Shown: positions 1-11,800 of the stretch, piece after piece | Position numbering within the stretch: position 1 is the first letter of the stretch | Layout: each line of letters starts with the position of its first letter | Assembly: GCA_030544215.1 (NCBI GenBank) | Contig: JARZZO010000014.1 | Location: 22,761,734-22,825,733 of the forward strand | DNA length: 64,000 bases | Origin: Zantedeschia hybrid cultivar | Taxonomy: Eukaryota > Streptophyta > Magnoliopsida > Alismatales > Araceae | Direction of reading: 5' to 3' | Position numbers and translations under genes: made by a program | Notes under the pieces: generated by a model | Database searches by the model: none | The model's input: the letters and a program-made list of their open reading frames with translations, nothing else | Told to the model about the DNA's origin: nothing

Positions 1-1048
1 TGACCACGTCATTCTCCACGCAGGCGGCAATGACGGAGTTCCAGGCGATGGTATTCCGATGGGGCATTCTACTGAAAAGTAGCCTTGCCTCTTGAAGCCT
101 TTCAGATCTGGCGTAGGCGTCCAGAAGTGTGCTCCCAATGTAGACATTGTCCTCGAGCCCACGCTTCACAATATGTGTGTGGAGCTCAGCAACACTGGCG
201 GCATCCTCTGATCCGAGGAGACTTGCGAAGGTGAATTCATCGGGCTCGAAACCTTCTTTGTTCATCCCGACAAAGAGGACAAGAGCTCGGTCACCACGGC
301 CGCTTTTGGCACTTGCAGCGATGACGGAGTTCCATGAGACTACGTCCCGTTCCGTCATTTTGTCGAACATCTTCTCCGAATCCTGTAGTCCGCCCAGTTT
401 CGCATACATGTTAATCAGAGAATTCCCCACTTCAACTTGAGAGTGGAAGCCCACCTTCACCAGGCTGGCATGCACCTGCTGCCCGTGTTTGAGATCCCCG
501 CAGCCGACTGATGCACGAAGAGCGCTCAGGTAAGTCGCCTGGTTAGGAGTCTCGCGGCCGGACTCGATCATGGCTACGAAGAGCAGCGCAGCATCTAGAA
601 AGCACCCATTCGAGCAGTACCCGGCGAGCATGGCATTCCAAGAGACCACGTTCCTCTCGCGCATTCCGTCGAACAGCTCCCGCGCGCTCCCCACCTCGCC
701 GCATTTGGCATACAAGTTGAGGAACTGGTTCTCCAAGAAGACGTCGGGCTCGTAGCCGACACGCGCGAGGTGGGCGCGCAGCCGCTCCCCCTCTCGGAGG
801 GCCTTCTCAGATATACAAGTAGAGATGAGCGAATTGTAGAAGGCACGGCTGCGGCATCCTCGGCGGGCCGCCGACGAGCTGTCCTCAAGAGACCTCAGGG
901 CTTCTTCCAGGTCGGCATTGACGTGGGTTGCCGCCGGCGTCTTCGCTAGAGAAGGGGAGCGAGTTGCCATGGCGGGTGAAAGGGACCATCTTGGTTGGAG
1001 AAGGGGGTTCTGTGCAGCGGGAGACGTGGATGGTGACCATGGATTCAT
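1..1048 (-). CDS. PPR protein, PLS class, N-terminal part (runs off left edge)
   Basis: The minus strand is open from an ATG at 1048 to the window edge (349 codons). PPR proteins bind organellar RNA and act in editing, splicing or stability in mitochondria or plastids. Residues 1 to about 45 are rich in Ser, Pro and Ala with few acidic residues, like a transit peptide. After that come alternating PPR motifs typical of the PLS subfamily: long-type segments such as GQQVHASLVKVGF and LYAKCGEVGSARELFD, and short-type segments RNVVSWNAMLAGY and RDVVSWNSVIAA. PLS proteins usually end in E or DYW domains, which would lie outside the window. A second in-frame ATG at 970 is the alternative start; I chose 1048 because it lengthens the presequence without a stop. 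No intron is seen. The family call is firm; the exact orthologue and target organelle are unknown. Confidence 0.9.
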   Translation of the reverse strand, partial: MNPWSPSTSPAAQNPLLQPRWSLSPAMATRSPSLAKTPAATHVNADLEEALRSLEDSSSAARRGCRSRAFYNSLISTCISEKALREGERLRAHLARVGYEPDVFLENQFLNLYAKCGEVGSARELFDGMRERNVVSWNAMLAGYCSNGCFLDAALLFVAMIESGRETPNQATYLSALRASVGCGDLKHGQQVHASLVKVGFHSQVEVGNSLINMYAKLGGLQDSEKMFDKMTERDVVSWNSVIAASAKSGRGDRALVLFVGMNKEGFEPDEFTFASLLGSEDAASVAELHTHIVKRGLEDNVYIGSTLLDAYARSERLQEARLLFSRMPHRNTIAWNSVIAACVENDVV

Positions 1049-2003
1049 GGCGTCTGCGTGCGCATGTGGTTTAACTGCATAGTTTGCATGGCAGAGTTTT
1101 ACGTCGAAGCTTGGTTCTGTCACTACAATGTTCGGGGTTCCGGAAGATATCTAAGCTGGCGAGGTACCTGATCCTATGAAATGGCTGCGGTCATAAGAAA
1201 AATAGAGAACCACCCGTCAGAACGTGGGGCAAAGTTTAAATAAAACATCTAAACTAAAATAAATAATGAAATAAAAAATAAAAAAATAATTATTTTTTTA
1301 ACAACTTACAAAGTGTTGATTTTTGTAGCTCTCACATAGTGGATGCAGCACTTTAAAAACTAGCGTTGTGATTTCCAAACAGGCCCAGTGCGTTTGAAAG
1401 TGGAGTTAGATGCCCAACACGCCCCACACTGTACCTTTATCTTTAATTTACTTATCAATCCTTTTTCTTTTCTAAGGATAGATAAATTTTTGAGGGTGTG
1501 CCATGAGTAAAGAGATAGAGTCGGACATGATGATCTTTATTTGAGAATGTTTTGGAAGTTATCTTAATTTTCATGAAACGTATTTATTAAATATGTTCCT
1601 CAACACTTGCCTGACTTTGGAAAAAGTTTGGCAAAATGGAACAGAGGAATGTTGGCCGAAGAGAAAAGGAGATTGATATATGCCGCATGGGAAGAAGGAG
1701 GGTTGAGTTGATGTATTTAAGTTCAACAAGAATTTGACGCATTAAAAAGTAACTTTAATTTGACCGTTTAACAATGGAAAATAGTGAAATAACACACTTG
1801 CTTGGCATCAATTTTGACACAAGATTCAAGAAGAGAAAATGGGTATTCGCTTTCAAACATGAATATTTTGTTGTATTAAAATATGGGTATTTTTGTCATC
1901 CTGTCGTGTGTTGAGTTTGGTGTCAAGAAAAGATATTACTTTATCATTTTTCTCTCACAATAGGTTGACTCATCTTTATCTGTGTAATCCAGTAAAATAA
2001 ATT
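1049..2003. other. AT-rich intergenic, nothing recognised
   Basis: This stretch lies upstream of the PPR gene and should hold its promoter. I see no clear TATA box at a convincing distance and no coding potential. Composition becomes strongly AT-rich from about 1200. Confidence 0.5.
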
Positions 2004-2393
2004 TGACATTGTGAAAAACTAATTTAATTAATTATTCTTAATAATATTTAATTATTTTAATTATACTTTTCTATTATAAGTCTGACTTTATACTTTTTTA
2101 TTATAAGTCTGACTTTATCTTCTGCACCCCATCAGCTTTTGCTCCCATCTTATGTATCACTTTTCATATGATATTATTTTCTACCCCTCATGTTAAATGC
2201 ACATAATCCGACATTGTGGAGAATTCATTTAACTAGTTATTTTAATAATATTTAATTACTTTCATTATAATTTTCTTTTATAAGTTTGACTTTATCTTCT
2301 GCACCCCATCAGCTTTTGCTACCATCTTCTGTATTACTTTTCATATGATATTATTTTTTACCTCTCATGTCAACTGCACATAACGAACTGCCG
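2004..2393. repeat. Direct tandem duplication, about 190-205 bp x 2
   Basis: Two diverged copies lie head to tail (about 2004-2208 and 2209-2393). Both carry the landmarks GACATTGTG, then TAATAATATTTAATTA, then CTTCTGCACCCCATCAGC, then TTTTCATATGATATTATTTT and TGCACATAA. The first copy also has an extra internal duplication of TTATAAGTCTGACTTTAT. No coding content. Confidence 0.75.
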
Positions 2394-2639
2394 ACATGTT
2401 AACATAATAATACAGTAAAACTGTTAATGCAGTAACATGTTAAAACTTTAACAAGTTATTATGTTACTATATTAAAATGTTATTGTACATTACTACCTTC
2501 GCCTTAAGATGCTAACGTCTAGACGAACAAAAGGATGAAATACAAAACTAAGAATTATGTAAAAAGTAAACTTTCGTTAACGGGAGGGGACGAAAAATAT
2601 CACTGAAAAACTGACTGACAGACGAAAAATAATATCAAA

Positions 2640-3310
2640 ACTTTGCAAGGATTTTTAACATATAATAATAGTAATTTCTTGACTGACGCTTCACACTTCC
2701 TACGTCTGTTAGGTCTGCCCCGCGGCAACTGCTCGACCACCCTTTCCGGCGCCGGCGCGGGGAGAGCTCTCCGCGGCAGACACCAACAATCGCCGAGCGG
2801 AGGAAGGATCAGCTCGCCACCCTTGCCATCTGATTTCCCTGCGGTCTCGAAGGGGATCCTCGTCTTCTTTCTCTCGTCTTCTGCTCCGCATCCACCCCAA
2901 AGCTTGGACGCCGGTGAAGACGGATCTGGAGGCACGAGGACGGCTGTCTAGGCGTGCGGAAACCAGGGTGTCGCCGTGGCCGATGCCGGCGTCTACGAGT
3001 TCCTGAAGGAGGAGGGGAGGCAGTTCTGGCTGGTGGTGTTACCGGATTGAGGATTCTCTCTGTTGGGATCGAGCCTTTTCAGCGTCCAATCTTCGTCCAG
3101 GGTTCTAGGGCACCAATGTGAAGCCAGACAGACTTCATCTTCGCGAGGTTTGGATTTTATGTCTGGTTTTTATTACCCAGGAATCGGATTCTGCTTTTGG
3201 GTTATCCTTCGGGGGAACGTAGTAGTCACGGCTACTGCACGCCCACTGAGAAGAAGGTATCGGGACTCGGAAGAATTAGTTTTCTTTGCGAGGCATCATA
3301 TAAGATGAAT
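2640..3310. other. GC-rich island, possible decayed first exon
   Basis: A sharp GC-rich block sits in AT-rich DNA. On the plus strand a short frame (about 2978-3049) reads V-ADAGVYEFLKEEGRQFW-LVVLPD and ends in TGA. It looks like a conserved protein N-terminus in which the first ATG is now GTG. A stop lies in frame just upstream. A GT following the Trp-Leu-Val codons could be a splice donor. I do not recognise the protein. It may be an untranslated first exon and promoter, a start-lost pseudogene exon, or a captured fragment. No matching downstream exon was found. Confidence 0.35.
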
Positions 3311-5598
3311 CCATGATCTGCAGATAGTAGGTTATAAAGAAGCTAGAGGAGAGATTGGGTTAATTTTACTGCCTGTTGAGGTCAGAAAAGCGAGGATAGG
3401 GCAGGGCCCTTAGAGTCGATGAAGTTGAGTGGAGGATGGGTTGGAGAGAGAATTTGACAAGTTCTTCGTAGAGAAGTGAGATCTTAGTTGGAAGATTTCT
3501 GGTTGATCGTTCTGAGATGCAGAGCAATGGATAAAGGATGAGTTTCGTGATTGGAAGGAAAGACCCTTCAATATTTAAGTTAGTTGCCAATCAAATGAGA
3601 CAAGAAAATAGTTAGATAAGTTCAAAGAGAATGTTATTCAAAGCATACTTGACACCTTTATTTATTCTTTAGGCAATGTACACAAAGAGAAGGTTATTCA
3701 AAGCATACTTGACACATTTATTATTCTTTAGGCAATGTACAACATGCATGGATTATTTGATATGGGACTATTCCACTACTTCAACTGGGAAGAGTTTCTA
3801 GAAACCTTAAGAATGTTGAGAGTCAGCCGAAAATTGTCATTTTAAGCCAATTGGGCCAAACTTCCCTAACTTCCTAAGCCGTTTGGGCTGAACTTTTTGG
3901 TCCAAGCTTTCTGGGTTGATTATATTAAATTGGATAATTGGGCCTTTTGTCTATTGTTGAACTTTTTGTATTGATCAAATTTGATTGATAGCTGGAGGCC
4001 AAGATAAGCCAAACATTTCTGAGCTTCCCTGTTTGTGGTGTGTTTGGTTGATCTGATACTTGTTCGGGTTTGACAAGCCTATAAATCTAGGGCTAGTTGT
4101 GACACCTGTTGGTCAGCTCAACTTGATTGGCTTAGTAAGCTCAGCAATAAATAAATAACCTTGTTGCCTAAGCCAATATGTTTGACCCAATAAACTCAGC
4201 CGAACTAGTCCAGGATGACACTTCCAACTGTCATGTGTATAGGCAGAGCTTCTAGAAACTTCTTCAATTAGAGCAGTTAATAACACCTCGTCAAACAACC
4301 AAAGAATGTTACACATTGTTCAAGGAATAAATAAAGGTATCATGCATGCTTTAACTGATTTTACCTCTTTCAGACACATCCGACTACCTTCTTGTCTTAT
4401 TTGACTAATCATTAACTCTAGCATTGTAGGATTTTTCTCTCAGCTAAGACATAAGGGCTTCATCCTTTGTCTAGCGCGCTCATGTCAGATTTAGTTGACC
4501 AAAAATCTATCTTTGGGTCCCATTTCCTGTTAGTGACTTCTCTTCTAACTTATCCTCTCCTTAGCTTGACTTCAATGAGCTTGCTCTCTGCTTGGCTTTT
4601 CTGACCTCAACACTAATGATCAAATATATTGATCGGCGGGAGCCCACAGCCAGCTGAAAGAGATCATGCACTGTTCATGTAGATCACAGATAAACATGGG
4701 ATAGTATTGATGTGTGAACTGGCTCACATCAGTGCCATGGCTCTACCACAGTATTGGATTCACACAAGGTGAACTTTTTATGCTTCAGGAATCATTGTAA
4801 TTTCCTTTCTTGGTTTTTATAATTGTTAATGTCAATCTTCGATTATATATACTGTTCAGTGCTGATATGATCCACTGCACCACTGAGTGGGGGATGTCAA
4901 TTTTACATGTCAAGTCATCTTTACATGCTAAAATCATCTTAGATTTTTTTTTTCTTTTCTAAATGATAATATACGCATTTTCCAGTACACACTGAGATGC
5001 AGTTCAATGCAGATGTGGTTTACGTGAAGCATCATTGTTCTTGCGGTTTTCAGTTCTTGATATCCTGGGTATTGGTCCTGGTTTCTCAAAGATCAAGCTG
5101 CATGAAGTTGAATCTTTTCTGCTGTTGCCTCTTCTGCAGGAAGGTTTCTTTCTTTTTTTTTTTGTTTGGGGGGGGGGGGTCATGTCATTTTCACTTTTGA
5201 AGGTTCTCTGGTATCAAATTTCATTATCTAATATCCGTTCTCATTTTAAAACAAATAAAAGGAAACCTGTATAAGGCCTAGGCTATAAGTTGTCAAGAAA
5301 ATATTGTTCATTTTGTTATTCTTCATGGGCTTTTAGACTTTTAGTATATGTTATGAAACGGCTGCATGGCTTGGAGAGCAAAGTCATTTCATATTTAAAA
5401 CTTCCCTTAAAAATGGGTTTTTGGAGCGGATGCCGAAAGGAACGAAGCTCTTATGGGATTGATAAAAAAGAAGATTTTTTTAAGACATTTAGAGATCATG
5501 TACCTATCGATTTATGATGACAGATTTTTTGAACCATATATCCTCTCTAGTAGTTAACGGAAAGTTAGGGAGTTATTGGGCTAAGCATTCAGGTCCAT
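3311..5598. other. Intergenic; short duplication, no gene recognised
   Basis: AT-rich DNA with scattered stops in all frames. It includes a 2 x 60-bp duplication (listed separately) and a T-run followed by a G-run at about 5150-5180. Around 4985-5150 one frame is briefly open but has no recognisable domain. Sequence at 5290-5580 may be older transposon remnant. Confidence 0.45.
3623..3741. repeat. Tandem duplication, 60 bp x 2
   Basis: CAAAGAGAATGTTATTCAAAG and CAAAGAGAAGGTTATTCAAA start exactly 60 bases apart (3623 and 3683). Both are followed by GCATACTTGACAC, a T-rich stretch and CTTTAGGCAATGTAC. Only a few mismatches separate the copies. Confidence 0.85.
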
Positions 5599-6354
5599 TT
5601 CTCAGAACTTATGTCTTTATTGTATGATGTTAAGACAGATCCACAGAACCAAGATAGGATGGTATGGAAAGATAACAATGGGGTTTTCTCTGTTAAGTCT
5701 TTGTACTCCTTGATAGAAGGGAATATATCTACTTCTCCATCGTGTATAAGGGAATTTGGAAGGTTAAGTCGCCACTAAAGATAAGAGCTTTTATGCGGCT
5801 TTTACTCCAAAAGAGAATTGTTACTAAGATGTACAAAAGACACTGGGATACTACCAGCTCAACTATCTGTCCGATGTGTAACATGTATGATGAGGATGTG
5901 GAACATTTATTTATTCATTGTAAAATAAGCAAAGAAGTTTGGAGCACTATTTCTGCAAGCCTGAACATGCAATTGAATTTCCAAATTATTGAAGACTTAT
6001 ACTCTTTCTCTAGGAATTTTCCATCAGGGAAGACAAAGAGCCAGCAAAAAATGATATTAATTTTGATACATGCTGTATGCTGGAGCATTTGGAGGTGCAG
6101 AAATGATAGTGTATTCAAGGGGAAAAGTCTACATTGAAAACAACTGTTTGCAGGCGGTTTCATTGTGGTACCAGTGGAGTCAACACATGTTGGGCATTTC
6201 ATGTGGTAGCTGGAATAGAGTTACAAGTCATATGTAATTTATTGCTTTTTCTTTTCTGTTTTATGATCAGAGGAACCTCTCTTCTAGACTATCTTTGGAT
6301 GTCCTCCCTCTATTTATTTTAATAAAATTGGCAGTACACTTGATTCTTTTCAAA
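5599..6354 (+). mobile_element. 5'-truncated LINE (L1-type) fragment with 16-bp target duplication
   Basis: The element is bounded by the perfect 16-bp direct repeat AAGCATTCAGGTCCAT at 5583-5598 and 6355-6370. It carries the C-terminal end of a LINE ORF2: a segment reading VWKDNNGVFSVKSLYSL, then (after a frameshift near 5740) IWKVKSPLKIRAF and the zinc-binding zf-RVT motif CPMCNMYDEDVEHLFIHC. Endonuclease and reverse transcriptase are absent, which is normal for a 5'-truncated copy. The 3' end has AATAAAATT and finishes in CAAA at the right target duplication. Confidence 0.85.
5742..6137 (+). pseudogene. LINE ORF2 C-terminus (zf-RVT) remnant
   Basis: This is the open part of the LINE fragment. 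The zf-RVT region contains CPMC...HLFIHC, four Cys/His ligands spaced as in plant LINE ORF2 C-termini, followed by the family-typical Trp-rich stretch AVCWSIWRCRND. The frame joins the upstream FSVKSLYSL segment only through a one-base shift, so it is not a functional gene. It has no start codon of its own. Confidence 0.8.
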
Positions 6355-6824
6355 AAGCATTCAGGTCCATGTGACTGGATTGGATCGAACTTCTTCAGCG
6401 GGTCTCTTCAATGGCCCAGCTAGAAGCATCTACGTAGTTAGAGGCGTGAGGTGACTGGGGGGTCGCCTCAGCCTCATATGCCTAGGCGATAGCCTAGGCA
6501 TTTGAGGCAACATTTTATTAAAATAATATAAAATTTTAGATATTTAAATATACTACTATACATGTCAAAAATGCATATAAAAATCATACAAAATTACTTA
6601 TTCCTCTACCCAAGTATAACCAAAAAAATTTAAAATCTACCAAATTGAAACAAAATTTAATCCAATCAAGATGTAATAAAAAAATCCATACAAATTTTGA
6701 TGCTAAATAAACACATCATAGATGAAGATTTATCAAATAAATGCTATAAATCATACACAAATTCATGCTAAATAACATATGCAGAGAGTAATAATTGAGA
6801 GAGAGGGAGATGCTGCGTGTTTTT

Positions 6825-6834
6825 TGTGTGTGTA

Positions 6835-6894
<60 letters not shown>
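6825..6894. repeat. Compound microsatellite (TG)n(GA)n
   Basis: TG repeats with one TATG interruption run from about 6825 to 6858, then pure GA to about 6894. It lies inside hAT copy 1. Confidence 0.95.
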
Positions 6895-6900
<6 letters not shown>

Positions 6901-6937
6901 CTTACCTCATGTAGAAGAGGACCGTACCAGCCAGGGG

Positions 6938-7150
6938 CAGATCCAGCATGGATCAAGCGGGGTCTTGTGACCCCACTGGATTATGGGGATTCCTTTATAG
7001 GGAATACAAGCCAGGGGCTCATGATTCCACTAGATCGGCCCAGTGACCTCACTGATCCACCCAGCTCAGTGACCCAAGCCTCTCCGCCCTCCAATTTGGC
7101 CCGCAGTGTCCAATTCGTTTGACCCCACTGGACAAAATTCCTGCGTTTGC
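6938..7150. repeat. Dispersed repeat of the 'ACCCCACTGG' type nested in hAT copy 1
   Basis: Shares its layout with 56545-56775: an opening like GGATCTAGCC or AGATCCAGC, several CCCCACTGG words, and a close of ACTGGACAAAATT followed by a TTTGC(C/A)TCCGCC-like end. The ends are weakly inverted, suggesting a small non-autonomous DNA transposon. Boundaries are approximate. Confidence 0.5.
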
Positions 7151-7652
7151 CATTGGTGCCTGAGGGTTGGCGAAGTTGTCGGGCTTCAAGGTCATCCTAG
7201 TCGTCGGGCATCACAGGGCTCGCTAAGGTTGTTGAAGCTGCTAGGCTTCATAATTGTCCTCGTTGTCGAGCTTCATAGGGATTGTTAAGGTCGTTGGGTC
7301 CGTTAGAGACGTCTTCGCATGGGAGAGGGGGAGGAAGGGTTAGGGTTGCAATGGGATCTGGGTGGATGCGAGCTAGGGAATGGTGTCCCTTTACATTGGG
7401 GACTGAACGAGTCGGGCGGTTGGAGTTGGAAAGTGGGCTGGACGCCCAAATGGGATCAGGGGCCATAATTGTCTGAGGCGTACGAGGCGGGCCGAGGCGT
7501 AAAAGGCGGGCTGAGGCGAGTGCCTTCTCGATCTAGGCGACTCCGGCTATCACCTAAGCAACTTGGGCCGAAGCGAGGCGTCAAGTCATTGCCTCGCCTC
7601 GCCTCGTTGCCTAGGCGGTCGCTTGACCGCCTTTGATAAGATAGAGAAGCAT

Positions 7653-8829
7653 TGAGCCTTTTGGGCCCATAGTGTGTAAATCAATTTCGAAGACAGTCTA
7701 TCTCATTTCATAGAACACCATTTTGTAGGTGGTTTAGCCATTGTGCAAGTGGAAGTCCTTGGGTTCAAAGCATGACGGTGTTTCTTAAGTTTTACCCTTT
7801 GGTTTTAATTGGATATTTTTTGTATTGTGCCTAAGGTTGGCCCCTTGCGCAAAGCATGGGCCAGGCTGTGGCTGATCAGCGATGCATTTGACACGGATCC
7901 CTGCTGTAATGGTCCTGTATCTATGGAAGATTTACAAACTTAGGATTCCAGGAAGGCAAGTCTTCTATTCGGACTGAAGTCTGAATAGGATTGAGCTTTT
8001 ATGACAGCAAAATTCAACTATTTGTGGAAACATGGAAAATGGTAGGACAAAGTTCAAAATGTCAATAAAAAAGTTACTGCTGCCTCTTTGTCTATTTGCT
8101 CCATCTCTCTAGCACATTTACTCTTCCTTCTATCAAGTAGATGCGGACCCGTTCATCAAGTCTTAGATGGCTTTGTGCTTCTAGTCATTGGTTGGCAAAC
8201 TCGCCATGTGAGTTTTAGCATATATGTTTCGTATTCTCATTATTATTAGGGAGGAGACTTAGTCCCACTTGTATTGGGACTCATCTTGTACACATATATA
8301 TTGGGCTATTGCTCTTGCATTCCATAGAGAAGCTTTCATTATTTTCCCTGCTGTCTCTTAACAATTTTGTTTGCCATTCTATTTGATGAACTCTCATTCT
8401 TCCACATCAGATTCAGTACCAAGTCAGTAAGTCTCCAAACCTGAAGCTTTCAGCAGAATATCCATGGCTTTGGTCCAGCAACTTCCTTAGAACTCTAGAT
8501 CAGATTCCTACTGAATCACTGGGGCTAATCTTGATCCCAATTTTGGTGTGGTTTGTCCTGATTCAGCTGATTCAGTGGGAAATAATTCAATGAAAAATGG
8601 AAAATGGCACTAGGTGCCCATTCTAATCTGACGGCAGTTGATCTAGGCCTTCACCTACAAATTTTGGATCAGGATTGCCTGGCTCATCATTCTATGACAA
8701 CTTGAGCTGGGAATAGCGTTGCCACATGTAGTTTTCTATACTATGTATTCTATTATGTGTATATGTTTGTGGCTCAGTTTTGCCGCTCTTTGAATGTAGA
8801 CTACATTTGAGGTGTGATATGATTATAAG

Positions 8830-8832
<3 letters not shown>
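7653..8832. other. Intergenic; possible short Copia-like LTR remnant near 8230-8400
   Basis: No gene is recognised. At 8250-8400 the words GGAGGAGACTTAGTCCCAC, TTGGGACTCATCTTGTACAC and TATATATTGGGC resemble the layout of short plant LTRs, but I find neither a partner nor a primer site. The assignment is weak. Confidence 0.3.

Positions 8833-8895
<63 letters not shown>
8833..8895. repeat. (GA)n microsatellite, about 63 bp
   Basis: An uninterrupted GA dinucleotide run. Confidence 0.98.
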
Positions 8896-8896
<1 letters not shown>

Positions 8897-11800
8897 AGGC
8901 TGCTCTATTGGAGGTGTCCATGCATGATTACCTTAAAGTCTTAAACCTGCACTTTAGTGGAATGTTTGGGAGTGGTACTGCTGAAAATTTGAGAAAAATA
9001 TTACATGGATCACAAATGTAGTGTTAGACATTGATAGTAGTGTGGATCTGTTCTTTGGACAATTTCTTGCTTTTAATTAAGCTTTTAACATTTCAATCAG
9101 AGATTTATGTTCTCTAGGGACTTCTATCCAACACTGGTCATCCATCTCTACATGAGTGGTTTGTTCCAATGAGAGGAATCAGAGCAAAATTCACAGTCAG
9201 CATACAGCCAGACTCTCTTCACTAAGTGGAGAAATCGAGAGTAATGGAATGTAGAGAGCATATGATGATGAAGAACTTTGTGCCTGGAGACATTTCATTG
9301 TCATAGATGACCTGTTTTGGGGATATGATATGATATGATACTGTAAGTTGACTACACAAACTTTTAAATGCTGGTTTCTTTTCCCTGTCAGTAAGAGAGG
9401 ATGTCAAGTTGGCGATTTTATTTAAACCCAACTGATGTAGATTCTCATAGTGTACATTCATTGAATATCTGTATAAATTATCATCCTACAAAGTTGTCTA
9501 GATCCCTGACAGTCTGGGACTCTCTTCTTCTCTAGCATTATGTAATCATCCAGGAAATATGGTTAATTGGATAATGGGTTGAGCAATTGGATTGACTGGA
9601 CCATGAGCAGATAAATTTAAAATCATGAAGACCCTTGTGAATTGTATAAATGCTCACATAAAGGGTCTTGATCTCCATATCGTAAGGGAACCACTGGAGT
9701 CAAATGTAATAATTGGATGCCATGGACTTTGATCTTTTGATATTCATATTATTTCAAATACTACAGCTTGGACTGTAAAAGTAAATTGTTGTATTTTTTA
9801 GGATCATCCGCTATTAGGTGGAGTTTGATTACCTTACAAACCTGATTAAAGGCCAAACATAAAGATGTGGCCCAAAATTTTGTTGTATAGATGGTGCTTC
9901 CTGATCTTATTTCTATCTGACATGGTAATGTAGTCAAAAGAAAACACACTGAAATCTGTGGCTGTTCTGTTGTTTATGACAATCTTCATCCTCCCATCTG
10001 ACAATAAATGAACCATGGAGCTATATGAGATCAGTTTTCCTTTGGTGTCAATGCTGTACATTTGGAAAGGCAAGAATGTGTAGCAAAATATTTAGTATAA
10101 ATATCTAGCCTTCCACCCTTTGGGTTAAGTCCCTGTGGCAACTCTGGCAGGATAGTGACAACCTTGATGAAAGGGATCATGGTCAATATCCACATCTCAC
10201 GGGTTGTCCACAGCAGTCAGGGTGCAGAAGTTTGTGTAGAATAAACATTTGTCTGTTAGCTGGGCTGCTGGAGTAGTTAATCAAGGGTGTTTGCTTTCAT
10301 CCAATATGCATTTCACCATCTATCTGGGTCAAACCTTATGATTTGATATACATTCCTAGGTTTGACACATCTTTTACAGCTATTTGTTGACCTAATTCTA
10401 GAATCTGGTCCACTCTGTGGGTATATTACTCAAAGTTCCTCATGAAGTAGACAACAAGTTCGTCATGAAGTCCATTTTGATCAATGAATGGGACTTGTTA
10501 GCCACTGACGGCTATGTACCGGGAGACTTACAATCCTGACGATCCTCTGTTTGATGGATAGGGAAAATATGATCACATACTTGTGGAGTTGTTGGTTCCT
10601 ACAAATGTACCCCTTTTCTGTATGCTGATGGATTTTCAGGTCATCAGAGTGAAAATAATGTGTTTAGCTTCTGCTTGCCAATGTTCATTTGTTCTGTAGT
10701 TTAGACTGATACCACGCTGACTAACTGGGAGATTCGATTTAAGTTTTACTGCATATCATGATGTTTAAAAGTAAGTCATTCTCTGTGCTAGGGAGGTTGT
10801 GGACGTGATTGTTTGGCGGGGAGAAGTTGACCTTTGGAGTTCAGTATGTACCAAATACATTATGGAAATGCATAAAATGTAACACTTCCAAAACTCCAGA
10901 AAGGGGAAAAGGTTTAAAAAAAGCACAATGAGATAAAGTGATAAACCCATCAAATAGATTTTTCAGGCTCAATGGTCCTCTTAACAATATGCCAATCATC
11001 ACATATGGTGTGACATATTGGGTGATCTATTTTCCTGTAGGCTCCCAATGCAAACTTTGATTTACTTATATTTGAAAAAAAAATCATGCCTGCCTGATTG
11101 TCTCATCGATGGCTTATTCTGAGACAGTTTGCCTTCTTGAACCATGTTCCACTCCCTGAATTTGGTTCCTAAAAGGGAAGGGGTGGGGATTGATGAGTTC
11201 TTCCTTCATTTCCTCTGATCTCCAGCGTGGAACTTACAAAACATTGCAGATCCAAAGTCTTCTCTTGTTAGCGACGGGGGAGGGGGGGCACTTTTGGGTT
11301 TCAGCCTCTTCTCGGCTTGTGTATTGCCCCGGCATTGCCTTGCGGGTTTTGATCCCTGCTTGTCTTGTAAATAGCCATGGTCCCAGGCCGTTTGGCCTAC
11401 AACCAAAAAAAAAAAATTCTTCTCGTCTTTTCTTTTGTGCAGGTACCCCTTCCGCGCGAACAGGAGGTTGTTTATAATTAAGTTATCGAGATGATTCGGG
11501 TTTTCCTAGTAGGATTGGACAATTGCATGTACCATAAAGAGAAGTTTGGGAAACTACAAAAGAATTCCTTTCTACAAAAAGATAAGAATTTGATCAATCT
11601 CTGAATCTATGTGGAGACCGTTGTGCAGTTTGCTATGTCGATCGATATTGCCTACTTATTATGAATCTGTGGTCAGAAGTAATTCTAATTCTATTCGGAA
11701 TCAAACTTTAGCAAGTGTTCCGTTCCAAGGAGGTTTCATTCGTTTTGCTCGTGTTTTTATCTTGCTATTATCGGATGGTGAGAGTTCCTCCTGTTTGCCT

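Larger units (their letters stand above)
6430..7644. mobile_element. Non-autonomous hAT element, CTATG family, copy 1
   Basis: The perfect 8-bp target duplication AGAAGCAT lies at 6422-6429 and 7645-7652. The ends are CTACGTAGTTAGAGGCG on the left and, inverted, CTATCTTATCAAAGGCGG on the right. The subterminal regions are dense in GCCTAGGCGA-type palindromes and GAGGCG words. No transposase frame is visible. The same family occurs at 45092-45612. This copy is enlarged by a TG/GA microsatellite and by a 'GGATCCAG...ACTGGACAAAAT' repeat (about 6938-7150). Confidence 0.85.
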
